From Kalmusia sp. IMI 367209 (taxonomy: Eukaryota; Ascomycota; Dothideomycetes; Pleosporales; Didymosphaeriaceae): a stretch of DNA of 64,000 bases. The position numbers and the translations under genes are program-made. Shown here in pieces: positions 44,773 through 54,760 of the stretch; positions within the stretch are counted from its first letter, which is position 1; each line of letters opens with the position of its first letter. The stretch covers positions 1 to 64,000 of the forward strand of contig JAPEUQ010000025.1 in assembly GCA_027946365.1 (NCBI GenBank), written 5' to 3'. The notes under the pieces were generated by a model. That model worked only from the letters and a program-made list of their open reading frames with translations, was not told the DNA's origin and made no database searches.

Positions 44773-47086
44773 CTAACCCTTGCTACGAGTCAACCTACGT
44801 GAACCTGGGGGGTTAGGGCCATTCGGCCTGTTCCTTACCCCTTCCCCCCCTCCCTTCTTCGTCGGCGGTGGTGGCTCCTCTGGCTGCTCTGGCTCCTCTG
44901 GCTGCTCTGGCTGCTCTGGCTGCTCTGGCGGCTCCTCTGCATCCTTCTGCGTTCGCAGCCTCTGATCCTCGGCCTCCACGTCCTTCATGTCGACGTCAGA
45001 CTCCGGCATGTCCTCCATGTTGCCAAACTCTTCCACCTTCACGTTACTGGGTTTAGGACCATTGAGGTCAGTCTTAGGCCTCTTCTGCTCCTTGCTAGGC
45101 GATTTGGCAGTGTCGCTGTCTGCTGATTCTTCGTCTGGTTTCTTACGTTTCGCATTGGGTGTGGTGGTGTTTTGGGATGCTGCGTTGAAGCTACGGAGTG
45201 CATCACCAGCAATGCTGGCCGTATACCTTTTCATTCCTGGGTCGCGGCCAACACGGACCGTCAGCCCCATCTCTATGTTGCAGATGCGAATATATTTATC
45301 GGCATTACTCAACGATGTGGATCGTCCAGGAGACTGGCAGTCTTGATAAGGTTGAACTCGGCAGTGTCCCAATCACTGACGAGGTAGTTGCCATTATAGC
45401 CGTGCATGTGCGAAAGCGCATCGTCCGTCCAGCGCAGTTGACCCGGCCCAGCATCGACATCCAACGCCTCCGCCCGAACCATCATAGCGGCGGTGATGGC
45501 CGATTGATTCACAAACACCTGGGCCAGCTGTGTGGTGTTGTAGGAATCGGGTGTGATGTAGGAATACACAAAACATTTGTGCTTCGCTCCAAATCGGACG
45601 ACGCGTCCGATAGCCTGTGCGCGGACTGGGAGGGATGGGGCTGGGGTGGGCAGATGTACGATGTGACAGTTCTCATGCAGGCTGTAACCACTGTTGAGAT
45701 GGTATGACATCACGAGTACTTCGACGTCCTTTGCTTGGTCCACACCAAGAAAGCCAAGCTCGGTCCAGCGCTTGACAGGAGCATTGAACCCATCAATTAT
45801 GTGCTGCTTCTCCTCTGCCTTCATGGTGGCCAGAACAGAGGACGAGGCATAGCCGAGGAGACGTAGAACGACGGTATACACCTGCTGCTCCCACGAAGTG
45901 GAGGCAAACACAAGGCTCTTCGAGTCATCCACAAAGAGACCTTGACCGATGTTCGCACGTAGGAGGCTTAACTTGGGAGACGCGCGCAGAAGGATTCGAA
46001 CAAGACGCTGGGCGATCTTGCTTCTCGGTTCGTCGAGCTGTTCGATTTGATCGGGGTAGAACCCTTGGATCTTTTCCAAACACCGCCTCGATGAAGTGCT
46101 GCCGTCCATCCGTCTTGAATGTCTGGTATATGTCCATCATCAGCTTGAAAATCCAACCGTACCAGTCGCCAGCCAAGAAGAGCTGTCTATACTGCTTCAT
46201 GTCTGGGGATTCGACAAGCTTCTTACGCTTCCGAGACTTTGCATCGTCGCCGCCGTCGTCATCCCCATCGTAGGCGTCGTCGGCCGCGTCTTCCATGACG
46301 GCCTCAAGGATATCGATCTCTTGTGCGATGCGTTCGGCGTTTTCTTCCTCATTGTCCTCGTCAGGGACTTCACCACCCTTGCGATGGAACTCGGCGGAAT
46401 TATCGTCCTCGATGGTTACCTTGGCCTTGACGATGTCAGAGGCCGCGGCGAAGAGAGGCGAGATGGTCGCCAAATTCATCATTCGAGTGCTGCGAGGGCT
46501 CAAGAAGAACGCCTGATCTTTCGACTTTTCCTTGGCCTGGCTCGAAATCATGTCGTTGATAAAGCCTTGTAGGTACTGGTTGTGGATTGCCCGCTGGATC
46601 TCACTCAAAGGTGTCTCAAAGGTCAGTCTCTCACACTCTGGCATCGACTGGCCGATGCAATGTGTAGTGCTCTTCGGATCTACGACGCAAGACGAGGTGA
46701 AATCCCTGCGGATCATACTCCACTCCCACAGTCGATTAAGCACACGGCCAAGCTCGTTGGACGAGACTTGACCGGGACCTTCTCCAATGTCCTTGGTCGC
46801 ATAAAAGTTATCATACGCGACAGTGGTCTTCGCGAGGTTGTCAAGCTCCGGATATAGGAGCGTCCCATCGTCCTTGAGTGCGAAAGGATTCTTCTCCGCC
46901 AAGGGTGCTCCAGCACCAAACTGGTCCCGAGCCTCCGTGTTGTCGGCAGGGGAACAAATGTATGTCAGGGGAGACAGGAAATCCCGGTGATGGTAGTTGA
47001 TGGGTGTAGCTGTCGCCAGGTGGTGATAGGTCCGGCGCGTAGGCTTGAAAGTCTGGTATATATCTATCATTAGCTTGAAAGTCCAA
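44773..47086 (-). pseudogene. SNF2-type helicase C-terminal half, 5'-truncated and frameshifted
   Basis: The minus strand encodes the end of an N-terminal ATPase lobe (HLATATPINYHHRDFLSPL, motif III-like), an acidic insert and the C-terminal helicase lobe. That lobe carries DVEVLVMSYHLNSGYSLHE (motif V region) and RAQAIGRVVRFGAKHKCFVY (motif VI). A Lys- then Glu/Pro-rich tail ends LTRSKG. The walker A/B part expected upstream is absent: the frame begins at a duplicated 180-bp segment and A+T-rich DNA. Near 46,062-46,064 the frame shifts by one at a GGG run (FGKDPR in one frame, FYPDQIEQLDEPRSKIAQRL in the next). A 41-44-bp intron (gttgag...acatag) near 45,285-45,326 joins the helicase lobe to the tail frame. 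The family remodels nucleoprotein using ATP; this copy lacks the ATP-binding lobe and should be inactive. Confidence 0.75.
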
Positions 47087-47222
47087 CCATATCAGTCGTC
47101 AGCCAAGAAGAGCTGCCTATACTGCTTTATGTCTGGGGTATCAATAAGCTTCTTATACTTTTGAGACTTTGCATCGTCGCCGCCGGCGTCATCCCCATCG
47201 TAGGTGTCATCGGCCGAAGTAG
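47040..47222 (-). repeat. RIP-marked duplicate of an internal helicase segment
   Basis: 47,048-47,222 repeats 46,128-46,286 (the KQYRQLFLAGDWYGWIFKLM region and the acidic segment before it). Differences are mainly C to T and G to A in this upstream copy, and one turns the Trp codon of GDW into TGA. It forms the 5' edge of the truncated helicase. Confidence 0.8.
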
Positions 47223-47400
47223 TCTATAGAGTAAAATATTATAAAATATAATAAAGTATATTATATTATAGAAAGTAGATAAATTACTCCTAGACTAAGT
47301 CTATATAGCTAATCCTTTTTATCTCCTAGTTATAAGATAATAGACTCTTTTTAACCTTAGTACTCTAGTTATAGAGAATTGTAGTCCGCCTATGTAAAGT
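47223..47400. repeat. Short A+T-rich RIP-degraded insert
   Basis: About 180 bp of TA-rich sequence (tagtctatagagtaaaatat ...) interrupt otherwise GC-balanced DNA. Its first about 35 bases resemble 48,645-48,680 (gccgaaagcggtctataaagtaaagcgttaca), where C and G are kept, so it is probably a mutated copy of that sequence. Confidence 0.55.
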
Positions 47401-47465
47401 GTTGAGTAAGTCATCTGTTACCAGCCTCTCTCAGTGGTTCAGTCCTCAAAGAAACTCCGACTGTC

Positions 47466-47840
47466 ATTACCCTAGTACACGAGCGTGGGGGTTGATCTGC
47501 AATGCAATGCACTGCAGGGTAGGGGATGCCCCAGTTGACTAGCGTGGGGGATAATCTGCAATGCAATGCAATACAATATAAGGGAAGGATCACCCTAGCT
47601 AAGAAGCGTAAGGCTAATCTGCTAATTCGATTTTAATTTCACGGAATATAGCAAGACGCTGGAACTCCGCGGATTAATCTATAACTACGCTTACGACTTA
47701 TATCTATATGTTAATGGTAGAGAGCGCTGGCTTATTCTTAGCCGGCCGAGACAAGAGAAAGAGAGTCTTAAAAGGTATTTAACTCGATGAGGACGATACT
47801 GTATCTGTATACAAGATGAGGAACATGAGACAAATAAGCG
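47466..47840 (+). repeat. Dispersed iteron repeat, copy C (RIP-marked)
   Basis: Iterons (gatctgcaatgcaatgcactgcaggg...; agcgtgggggataatctgca) are followed by the non-iterated part. Compared with copy A it has many C to T and G to A changes (cttatgtctaggtg becomes cttatatctatatg). The conserved frame reads FDFNFTEYSKTLELRGLIYN, then GRERWLILSRPRQ, now preceded by a TAA. Confidence 0.75.
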
Positions 47841-47857
47841 CTTGGGATTAAGCACAT

Positions 47858-48308
47858 TCAACGGACTGGCTCGGTCGAATCAACACGACAGAACGTTTTA
47901 ACCACATCGCAAAAGCTTGGGAGCCAACATTGACCTGAACTCAGGGAATCGCAGAGGGCCACGTACAATACGATGTCAGAATCTAACGACATTTCATAAA
48001 ATGGAAAGGTCATGAATTCGTGGCCCTCAAATCCAGGTTCGTTCAATCTCCAACGTATCAGTAGACGCACGAAGTTCAGAACTAAGGTGTATGATACATC
48101 GTAGAGGGATGCAAATAGCACCATCGTCCCACGTCCTCCACCTGTCGCGATGGCGGGTCGCTATGAAGATCTTATATTTTGAACTTTTCCGTCCTTCAAT
48201 GCGTACCTTTTCAAGACGGAGAGCACCTTCATCACAGTCCTTCGCTACAAAGGATGCGGAATCAGATCGGCAGACCATTGAAAATTTTGTTATCTGAACG
48301 CGATCCAC
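47858..48308 (-). other. Coding-like minus-strand stretch, unidentified
   Basis: Two overlapping minus-strand frames read well: KYKIFIATRHRDRWRTWDDG (about 48,170-48,110) and, in another frame, LNFVRLLIRWRLNEPGFEGH (about 48,080-48,020). They could be joined by a frameshift or an intron. The outermost start is GTG, so the true start is unknown. No family recognised. It borders iteron repeat copy C. Confidence 0.3.
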
Positions 48309-48991
48309 AAGTTACTTTAGGGTCCATTTTGTCTCCTTGAAAAGACTACTCTGCTAATACGTCGGCTGTTATAGGTTGAATACATATTCCTCCCAACAAT
48401 CACACCTATTCAACTTGGTGCAGCCGAAATGCACTGCTACTATAGGGTGAAGACATGAGCACGCAGTCATTTTCTCCTCAAGCACTGACTCTCCTAAGCT
48501 TGAGAAAGCACATCTTCCTTTGCAACCGCAAAATAATATACTATCCTCCCTCTATGTCTCTACCAGCCCCCTTACATAGTCAATTTAGGGGGCGCTAAAC
48601 GATGGGCGGTCTATTAATCACAACATCGCATCACTCAGTACATTAGCCGAAAGCGGTCTATAAAGTAAAGCGTTACAGACTACTTACCCTAGCAACCGTA
48701 GTACGGTACTTGCTACATCGTGCGGGGCCAAATGGCCTACGATATCTCCGAGATTATTATCGCAGGTAGTCGACCGTTTCGCCTCTATTGCGTCTACAGT
48801 ATCTTTCTCCTTCATCTCGTTCTTCATTTCGTCCCATCGCATCGCTTTGCTGGACGGGAAAGTACCGCTTTCCCATTCGTCAACCGTACAGAATCTTAAG
48901 TAGGCGACGTAATTACATACGGTTCCGTCACCTTCACAGTATAACCATCTTTTTCGACCCGGGAATGCACGGCATTTCTGTTTTTAAATTT

Positions 48992-49690
48992 TCACCTCTT
49001 TGTGGTCGCCATCATAACTATATTCAGCAGGTGCAAGTCGGCGCCACCTGCGGTTAGCGTCGCGCCAAATGTCTTTGAACAGAACATCCCAGCTGACGAG
49101 GACGCACTAACGGAACATGGCCGAGCAGCAGAGTCAGACGGAATTGAAGAGATAAAACCGAAAATCTGCAGAGCTGGTTTGCAGATGTCTAAGTTTTTGA
49201 TGGAGGTAGAGCCTCCCTCTAATTTCTCTGTGAGACAACCCATGATGCGCTCATTCTCGTGGATATGGCCGAGGAAGCGCGGGGCCAGTCCGAAACCCTC
49301 AAGCAACTGATATGCTCTTGTTTATTGGTCGATGCGAGACAGTTCCCACTCGAAACGGGCTATTTTGGCGATTGTTGTAACTGGTGATGGGAGGGTGGTT
49401 GGAAGAATCGACTGTGAGACGGCTTTGAAAACCCTTGTCGTGAGCGTTTTGGTCTTCTCTGACTCCTGGCAATCAACCCGAGTATGATGCCATTGAAAAC
49501 TGATGACGAGTAGTGTTCGGTTTGAGATGGAGATTCTCAAGTCGCCACGGATTTTGTCTCTCGATATGTGGACTACGGTCCATCCCTCATCGTAAGGAAC
49601 ATGGGGCAGGGAGTAAATAAGCAATGAAAGCGTATCTCTGTCGAAGGTTCTAGGAGAGATGCTGAGATACTTGACTTGGTTTCCGATTCA
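48992..49690 (-). pseudogene. Fungal kinase-like (phosphotransferase-fold) gene fragment
   Basis: The minus strand reads DEGWTVVHISRDKIRGDLRI, later IAKIARFEWELSRIDQ, a TAA at about 49,322, then in the same frame TRAYQLLEGFGLAPRFLGHI, HENERIMGCLTEKLEG and DICKPALQ. This run is typical of a widespread fungal family of small kinase-like proteins (KIARFEWE...ETRAYQLLxG...APRFLGHxHE). The catalytic HGD loop expected next is missing: after about 49,150 the sequence becomes unrelated. So it is broken both by the stop and by truncation. The N-terminal start is not clear; the frame is open upstream to at least 49,690. Confidence 0.65.
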
Positions 49691-50118
49691 CACTCGGTAT
49701 TCGCTTTCCCAAGAATCGTCATTGTCTACTTCCATGGACAGGATGACAGGCTACATTCGCGGATCTGTGGTTTGATCGTCAGACATTGTCAACGTTGGGC
49801 CGTTTACTATAGGACCGTCAGCCAGATGTGTTTGAAAGACAGCAGCATGCGCACATTTGTACTTCAAGATTCCCTTTACCATCGCTATGCCCCCCGATCT
49901 ATTATGGAGCACGGATCGTGGGCAACCGAGTTAGCTCAGCAACAACATTTGAACAGACCAATGAAGGCGTTTTACAGAACATGGTACACATTTTCCCCGG
50001 CGTGACCCTTACGCAGCGGCGAAGATTCAATGCAATTTGTCTAAACACTGCCAGCAGATATTAGAAGTAATTTATATACTTATATAACATACGCTGGTAT
50101 TTACGTTATTTTAATTCA

Positions 50119-52113
50119 TCATCGCATGAACCCGCACATAGGACAGCCTACAATAATGGTCCCATTAGGACCATCACCACAATACCCACAATACCAGCAA
50201 CCGTCTCGCCATGATGTAAAAGGATTGAATGTAGGAGTTCTGCATAAATCGCACAAATAGGGACCTTTCTCATCGTCTCCCCACCTTACGGCAACTTGAG
50301 CGACGCAAACTAGTTTGTTACAGAATCTCTTTACCAGTACGTGCTTATACATGTGTATTTCATCTTTCGGTGCATTAGGGCCGGAGCGTGCTGGAGACGA
50401 TGTTATAGAGACCGATGTAGTCGTTGTTTCCTGTCGAGGGAAGTCAACCTCTCCTTCAACGTGATAGCTGAAACCACATGAGGTACTAATATTTATAAGT
50501 CTCCCCGAACAGTTTATTATGGGAGATGATATTACCTACCAGGAGGTAAAATCAGTGCGCCTGCCTTTCCGGCGGCTCTCTTTCCCGCAACGTGGACATG
50601 GGTTTTCAGCGTACCATATTTCCTGACGGCGTACTTCTGAAAAGATCATCAACATGATCAATTTTGAACCGGGCTTGACGACTTCTCTCCAGTCTGCTTC
50701 TGTGTGGAGTTGCGTTCTGGTCGCAATGTCCATAATGTCAAACTGGTTTTGCGAGACTCGTTCTTCTCCCTGGACACCTTTAAAATCACATTGTAGCCGA
50801 GTAAGGAAGACCTATTATGTTAACAATGAGAAGCGTTTAATGACTTCACAGCACTCACTGGAAAGTGTTTAAAATGCTCGTACTGAAGGGAGACAATACG
50901 ACCTAAAGCATCTTCGAACTTGATGTTATCTTCGAGAAGCATGCTGGGAAGTCGCGATATCATTGTGAAGCCCTTGAACACAGTTTGTAAAATGGACAAA
51001 AGCATACTATAGAGGTAAGCGACAGCATGAGCACATCTATATTCTCATACCAAAGTCGGACAAATAGAACTTTGACCCCTCCCCTCAGAAGGTCTATACT
51101 GTTTTTTGTTACCTAGGTAGGCGCTTAGAATGTGGGTAACCTACATTTCTCCTATCGTAGTATCCATGAGTCTCCTACTGAGTACTAGCCCGACTTGAGC
51201 ATCATCGCTCAATGTTTGCTTCAGAAGCAGCTCATTTTGACTTGCGCACATAACCTTCAGGTCGTCTATATCTGATAGAGTTTTTTAGTGATGGGCATAA
51301 CTTTCCTACAATCATCAGTTTACTATAACTTCAAGGATTCAATACCTGCTGTAACCTACTACCTGTAACGACTTCAATCTGCTAGTAATTTCCTGATCGA
51401 TGGGTGCTCTGTTCCGGTCCAGGCTTTCGAACAAGTCTCTGGCAATGTTCATTGAATTCTTAGTATCAATATCAGCCAGGAGGGTAGCAATCGTTACGTT
51501 TTTCTCTTCAAATTTACTATATAACGTCTGTGCCTGTTGGTGAAAGTCGTTGTAGTTTTCCTGTATCAGAGCTTGCTTTTCCCTAACAGAGTGAGCTGAT
51601 GCCAACAATCGCCATGGGGGGCAGGATGCCAAGGATGGAGGGTAATGCTCACAAGCTAATCAGCTGAAGAACTATATCTATCAGCTCCAACTGCGGACCA
51701 ATTGCAGTCTTCAAATCTGAAACATGGTTTTTGAGTTGAATGCCCCACTGTATACGACGAAATGGCTGTTTGCCATATCTTTGAAATCTGTTGTGAGTCG
51801 AGCTACTTGCGATGCCATTATGTGTGGTCTTCAGCTCAGCCTCCATCTTCCTCAGCTTATTCAGAAATCTTTGTAGCGGTACGTTGCAGGTATGGCCCAG
51901 GAAGTGTAGCTTCTTTGAAAGTTCTGATGTGGAATCTGTGGCTTGAAGTCCTTGTACCCTGCGCAGCACAGAGACAACATTTTCAAGCTCGATGATGGTG
52001 TACTGGTAATGCGAGCTAGCGCCTTCCGTGTCTCGCAAGACTGTGACAGCCTTGTTCAGCAATTGCAATCCAGCTATGAAGTCGCCCGCCGAGAAGCCAA
52101 AAGGTATAGCCAT
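50119..52113 (-). CDS. Fungal two-part protein: N-terminal fungal domain, ubiquitin-like domain and Cys-rich tail
   Basis: Start ATG 52,113. The N-terminus MAIPFGFSAGDFIAGLQLLN and a following long helical segment match the fungal N-terminal domain that begins many intracellular signalling or NLR-like proteins. The middle contains DNIKFEDALGRIVSLQYEHF and DWREVVKPGSKLIMLMIFSE, which I recognise as a fungal ubiquitin-like (ULD) domain. Two CxxC pairs follow (CPRCGK; CDLCR; CWYCGYCGDG; GCPMCG), suggesting zinc binding. Introns fit at 51,583-51,652 (70 bp), 50,812-50,858 (47 bp) and 50,468-50,539 (72 bp), all keeping frame. One or two more are needed between about 51,360 and 51,000, where KVMCASQNELLLKQTLSDDA is readable but junctions are unsure. 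No clear nonsense change was found, unlike in the neighbours. Confidence 0.7.
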
Positions 52114-52658
52114 CGTGGAATGACAGGTGTAAGCGGAGTTCCAGGAGTGTGGAGATGTCTTAGTGAGTAAGAAATAGCGGGTGCGCAACTGCTTATGCGA
52201 AGCGGTGAGACCGTGCCCCGCACCTCAGTCACGTGAGTAAGCGACCCGAAGCGATCCAATAGGGCAACCGACCAATCATGTCGCCTGTATGCTACCCTTT
52301 TGGAAACACAGGTTTAACCCTAAGCAACTTATCCGATAGGTGCAGAAGATCAAGGCACAAGCGGTAGTTGTATTCCATACTTTCGTGCGTTTGATAGCCG
52401 AGGCGAACCAGACCAGCACACCCTCCCTATTTCTACGATTTCAGAGGTCGCGACTATTACCGTCGCCTCAACTACGGCATTGATTCAGGGTAGTCTATTC
52501 TACAGAGCTCAATGCACATTCAAGACGGACCGAGGCAAGTAATTCGCAGGGATGTCGACCATAGATGCCTCCTATCTAATCTAAAGAAAAAAGGGCATTT
52601 GGAAATGGGTCAAGAAAGAAGAGGTGCTCATCTACGATACGGGCTGGCTGTAGATTTT

Positions 52659-53328
52659 TTAGAAGTTGACGCAAAGATCATGGTCGAAAACGACTTCTTT
52701 TCGAACGATACACCACTTGAGTTGATCTTCCTTTCTCCACCCTCCCTTCACGCAGACACCGTTGGCTTTCGCCCGGCCAATGCAGCTCCTACAGTAATCT
52801 TCCCTACTCTTGCCATGGATTCCATCGGGGCAATAGAACGAATTGGTCTGTTGTGTTACGGGGACCACAGTGATGTCCACGCCGCTGCTTGTCGTGATCT
52901 TTATGAAGTGATCCTCTACCATGAACGTGTGACCGTCGGGCCAACCCCTAGTGTGTTTCTGGTAGGAGTTTCGATCTTGAGTCTCTGTAGCCACATAATG
53001 AATTTTGACAGCGTCGAGATACTTTTCGCTCGCATAACTACTTTTGCAACCTATTAATGGCGAAATACTTCGATTGGCCCAGTAATGCTTGATAGAGCGC
53101 GAAGTTGTGACCTGCTTCCATATCGTAGAAAACAGGAAGGACCCCGGTACGGAGATATCCAAGGATATGTTCGAAGATGTGGGCGTCACATTCAATGAAG
53201 TATGATCCATCCTCCTCTTTGTCACTCCATTTTCCGGAGAACAGGATATTGAAATATTCACTTTCGCCCAGCCAATTTTCAGGATTGGTGATAAAGGAAC
53301 GTTGCGGTCTTTTGATCGTGATATACAT
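52659..53328 (-). pseudogene. BTB/POZ-domain protein, broken
   Basis: From ATG 53,328 the minus strand reads FITNPENWLGESEYFNILFS, then DKEEDGSYFIECDAHIFEHI and LGYLRTGVLP...QALLGQSKYFAINRLQK. This is a BTB/POZ (or related K-channel tetramerisation-like) fold of the type frequent in Dothideomycetes, normally used for protein-protein contact. A TAG at 53,038-53,040 follows directly and sits where a Trp (RLxKW) is usual, consistent with a G-to-A change. About 20 bases further the frame shifts by one, after which EKYLDAVKIHYVATETQ and a C-terminal part with FYCPDGIHGKSREDYCRSCI continue to a stop at 52,659. Two independent breaks mark it as a pseudogene. Confidence 0.75.
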
Positions 53329-53329
53329 G

Positions 53330-54760
53330 GTTGCCCTTATGCGTTACGAACTCGAAAGTGGATAGCGGTTAAACATTCTTGTTGCTAAGTAAATCCTTTC
53401 TGCTGATGTCAGAATTTACAATACAAGGTGAGATACCCACTTCGACGACCAGACCTGTTGGTAAGAAGAATCGTGAGCTTATGCTTTTTTTTGCTTTTTA
53501 AAAAGCATTGCAGCTTTGGAAACATGAAGGTAAAGTATAGATAGAGTTTGGCACCAATGCGCCCCTCTTCGCAAGCATTACTGTGCTGTTTGCAGAAGAA
53601 AATCGTTCGCGTTCAGACGACCACGTTTCCGCACTAGTTTCGGAATTTGGACTCGGAACGAGAAGGTCACCACAGCCGCGAACAGCGAGAGACCTCGCAA
53701 AAAAGACGCAATAATACGTCGGATTGATCATTGCGTTCGTCGTTTGTGATTCCATTCTTGCCGCCCTTGTTCATCGCCTGTCTGGAGAGCGCGTCGCATA
53801 GTCGTTGACGGAACAATAGCAGCGAGCATTCCTCAGCCTCGCATCTAGCAGCAGCGGATCCAATGGTCACATCCAGACTCAATGCAATTAACCCTTGTCT
53901 AAGGTATCGCGGCTCGCGGTATAGCAAGTAACCACCCAATAGTACTGTAGACCATCCGTTCAGGTGAGCGAGAGGATGTCGTACGACGGTAGGCAGTCAT
54001 CGTCGATGGAAGTCAGCTTGAGGTGTCGCCCGGTAGGCATAGGATGGGGCGCATCATGGAATGCGAACGTTCTCTGTACGCAAAGGGCCCGAAAAGGTCG
54101 ATGGGACCGCGAGCAAGGCCACATCGCGTCATACAATGTGGGCAGAGCCATAAGCGGAAGCGGTCGTGAAGGCTGGGAAGCCTAGTACGAAGCATACTGG
54201 AGGGTCGACTGAACACGTCAGTTTCTATTGGTATCGTGCGAATATCGGACGTGCAGGACGTTGGCGATGTGCAAAGGTCGGGCTACATTCTAGTGGGTAG
54301 CGGAGAGCGTAGCACTGGCAGTATAAGAGTCCTTCGTGGTGTAGCCTTTTCTCCTCGATCTTTGAACTTGATGACGGGTACTTCTGTGTCGGCCTTGTTG
54401 TGGTGCGTGTGGGAAGTCGTTGGGCAATCACCAGTAGGTTAGAAATTTGTCGCGGAGGCTCGCGGGGGAGCTATGACTACCACCCTAAATATGTGTACGT
54501 GCGAATAAGGATAGTGGCGTGGAATAGGTAGTTGGTTCATTCATCTATCTAGAGGTAGCGACTGCCTACTGAGTGTAGTATGTTTGATTGAACGGATCCT
54601 CCATCAGCCCTGCATTAACGTCCGAAGGATATGTACTATCTCCACCCTCTAAGAGCCCCTTTATCGAGGTTCCTAATTAGGGAAGAGTTAGTATCACTTT
54701 ACCTGATTCAAGTCATTCCTTCATTTCCTTCCGAGCGTCCAGAACGAACCATTCCTTCTT
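53330..54760. other. Stretch with possible decayed gene, not resolved
   Basis: Short minus-strand frames read protein-like pieces (RFRLWLCPHCMTRCGLARGP near 54,180-54,120; LRQGLIALSLDVTIGSAAAR near 53,905-53,845), separated by stops and frame changes. No family recognised and no exon chain completed. Confidence 0.35.

Noticed and set aside
46055..46075. Programmed frameshifting in the helicase
   Set aside because: No slippery heptamer or downstream structure is evident, and the gene is already 5'-truncated, so a simple indel is more likely.
47223..47400. Autonomous DNA transposon at the A+T-rich patch
   Set aside because: No clear terminal inverted repeats or target duplication; only about 180 bp.
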